A stretch of 14,614 bases of DNA from SOIV01 sp964435925 (GTDB lineage Bacteria; Acidobacteriota; Aminicenantia; Aminicenantales; Aminicenantaceae). Shown here in pieces: positions 14,599 to 14,614 of this stretch. Position numbers and translations under genes: made by a program. The notes beneath the pieces are model-generated. The model was not told the origin of the DNA. It ran no database searches and saw only the letters and a program-made list of their open reading frames with translations. Every line of letters begins with the position of its first letter. Positions within the stretch are counted from its first letter, which is position 1. Location of the stretch: contig CAYTBG010000074.1 in NCBI GenBank assembly GCA_964435925.1, positions 1 to 14,614 on the forward strand. The letters run 5' to 3'.

Positions 14599-14614
14599 GT
14601 ATAATATAGTATAC
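14599..14614 (-). promoter_or_regulatory. csoR promoter -10 and possible operator at the window edge
   Basis: GTATA (14599-14603) and TATAC (14610-14614) form an inverted repeat with a 6-bp spacer that overlaps a -10 candidate TATACT (14613-14608, - strand). Autorepression by CsoR at such a dyad is plausible, but the usual GC-rich centre is missing and the -35 lies outside the window. Confidence 0.4.

Overview
This 14.6 kb window comes from a bacterial chromosome, probably a short-read or metagenome assembly. It contains a run of exactly 100 N (1375-1474) whose two flanks carry the same 55 bases, the usual trace of two contigs that overlap but were not merged. Exported multiheme c-type cytochromes with System II cytochrome c maturation (ResB/CcsA) suggest an anaerobic or microaerophilic bacterium with respiratory periplasmic chemistry. 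Short palindromic and GGGGACAGGCT-type intergenic repeats are of a kind I associate with uncultivated phyla such as Aminicenantota or Omnitrophota; that placement is a low-confidence guess.

Region 1 (about 1-4730, + strand) is a cytochrome c block. It holds an octaheme cytochrome of the hydroxylamine oxidoreductase (HAO) family, ResB and CcsA (overlapping by 4 nt), and a tetraheme cytochrome of the c554 type. In ammonia oxidisers HAO and c554 are redox partners. Here a HAO-like enzyme, a c554-like protein and the heme-ligation machinery lie together, and the promoters of the two cytochrome genes share a conserved 19-bp element. The likely role is N-oxide (hydroxylamine/nitrite) redox chemistry, but the direction and substrate are not decided by sequence alone.

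Region 2 (4857-7810, + strand) is a thiamine block: thiE-thiL-thiM in a tight operon (8-nt overlap, then 1-nt gap), followed by a separately promoted MTH1187-type thiamine-binding protein. No TPP riboswitch is visible before thiE. Region 3 (7836-9896, - strand) carries mnmA (tRNA 2-thiouridylase) and, downstream of it, an arginine deiminase/DDAH-like amidinohydrolase. Region 4 (9897-10533) has no gene but several families of short repeats. Region 5 is alr (alanine racemase, + strand) behind a near-consensus promoter. Region 6 (11714-14586, - strand, running in from the right edge) is a copper homeostasis operon: csoR repressor, copA Cu+ ATPase, and an unannotated 33-residue single-span membrane protein with a perfect Shine-Dalgarno sequence.

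Most genes are ordinary housekeeping or salvage genes. The parts most worth following up are the HAO-like/ResBC/c554 block with its shared promoter element, the small membrane ORF behind copA, and the repeat-rich spacer.
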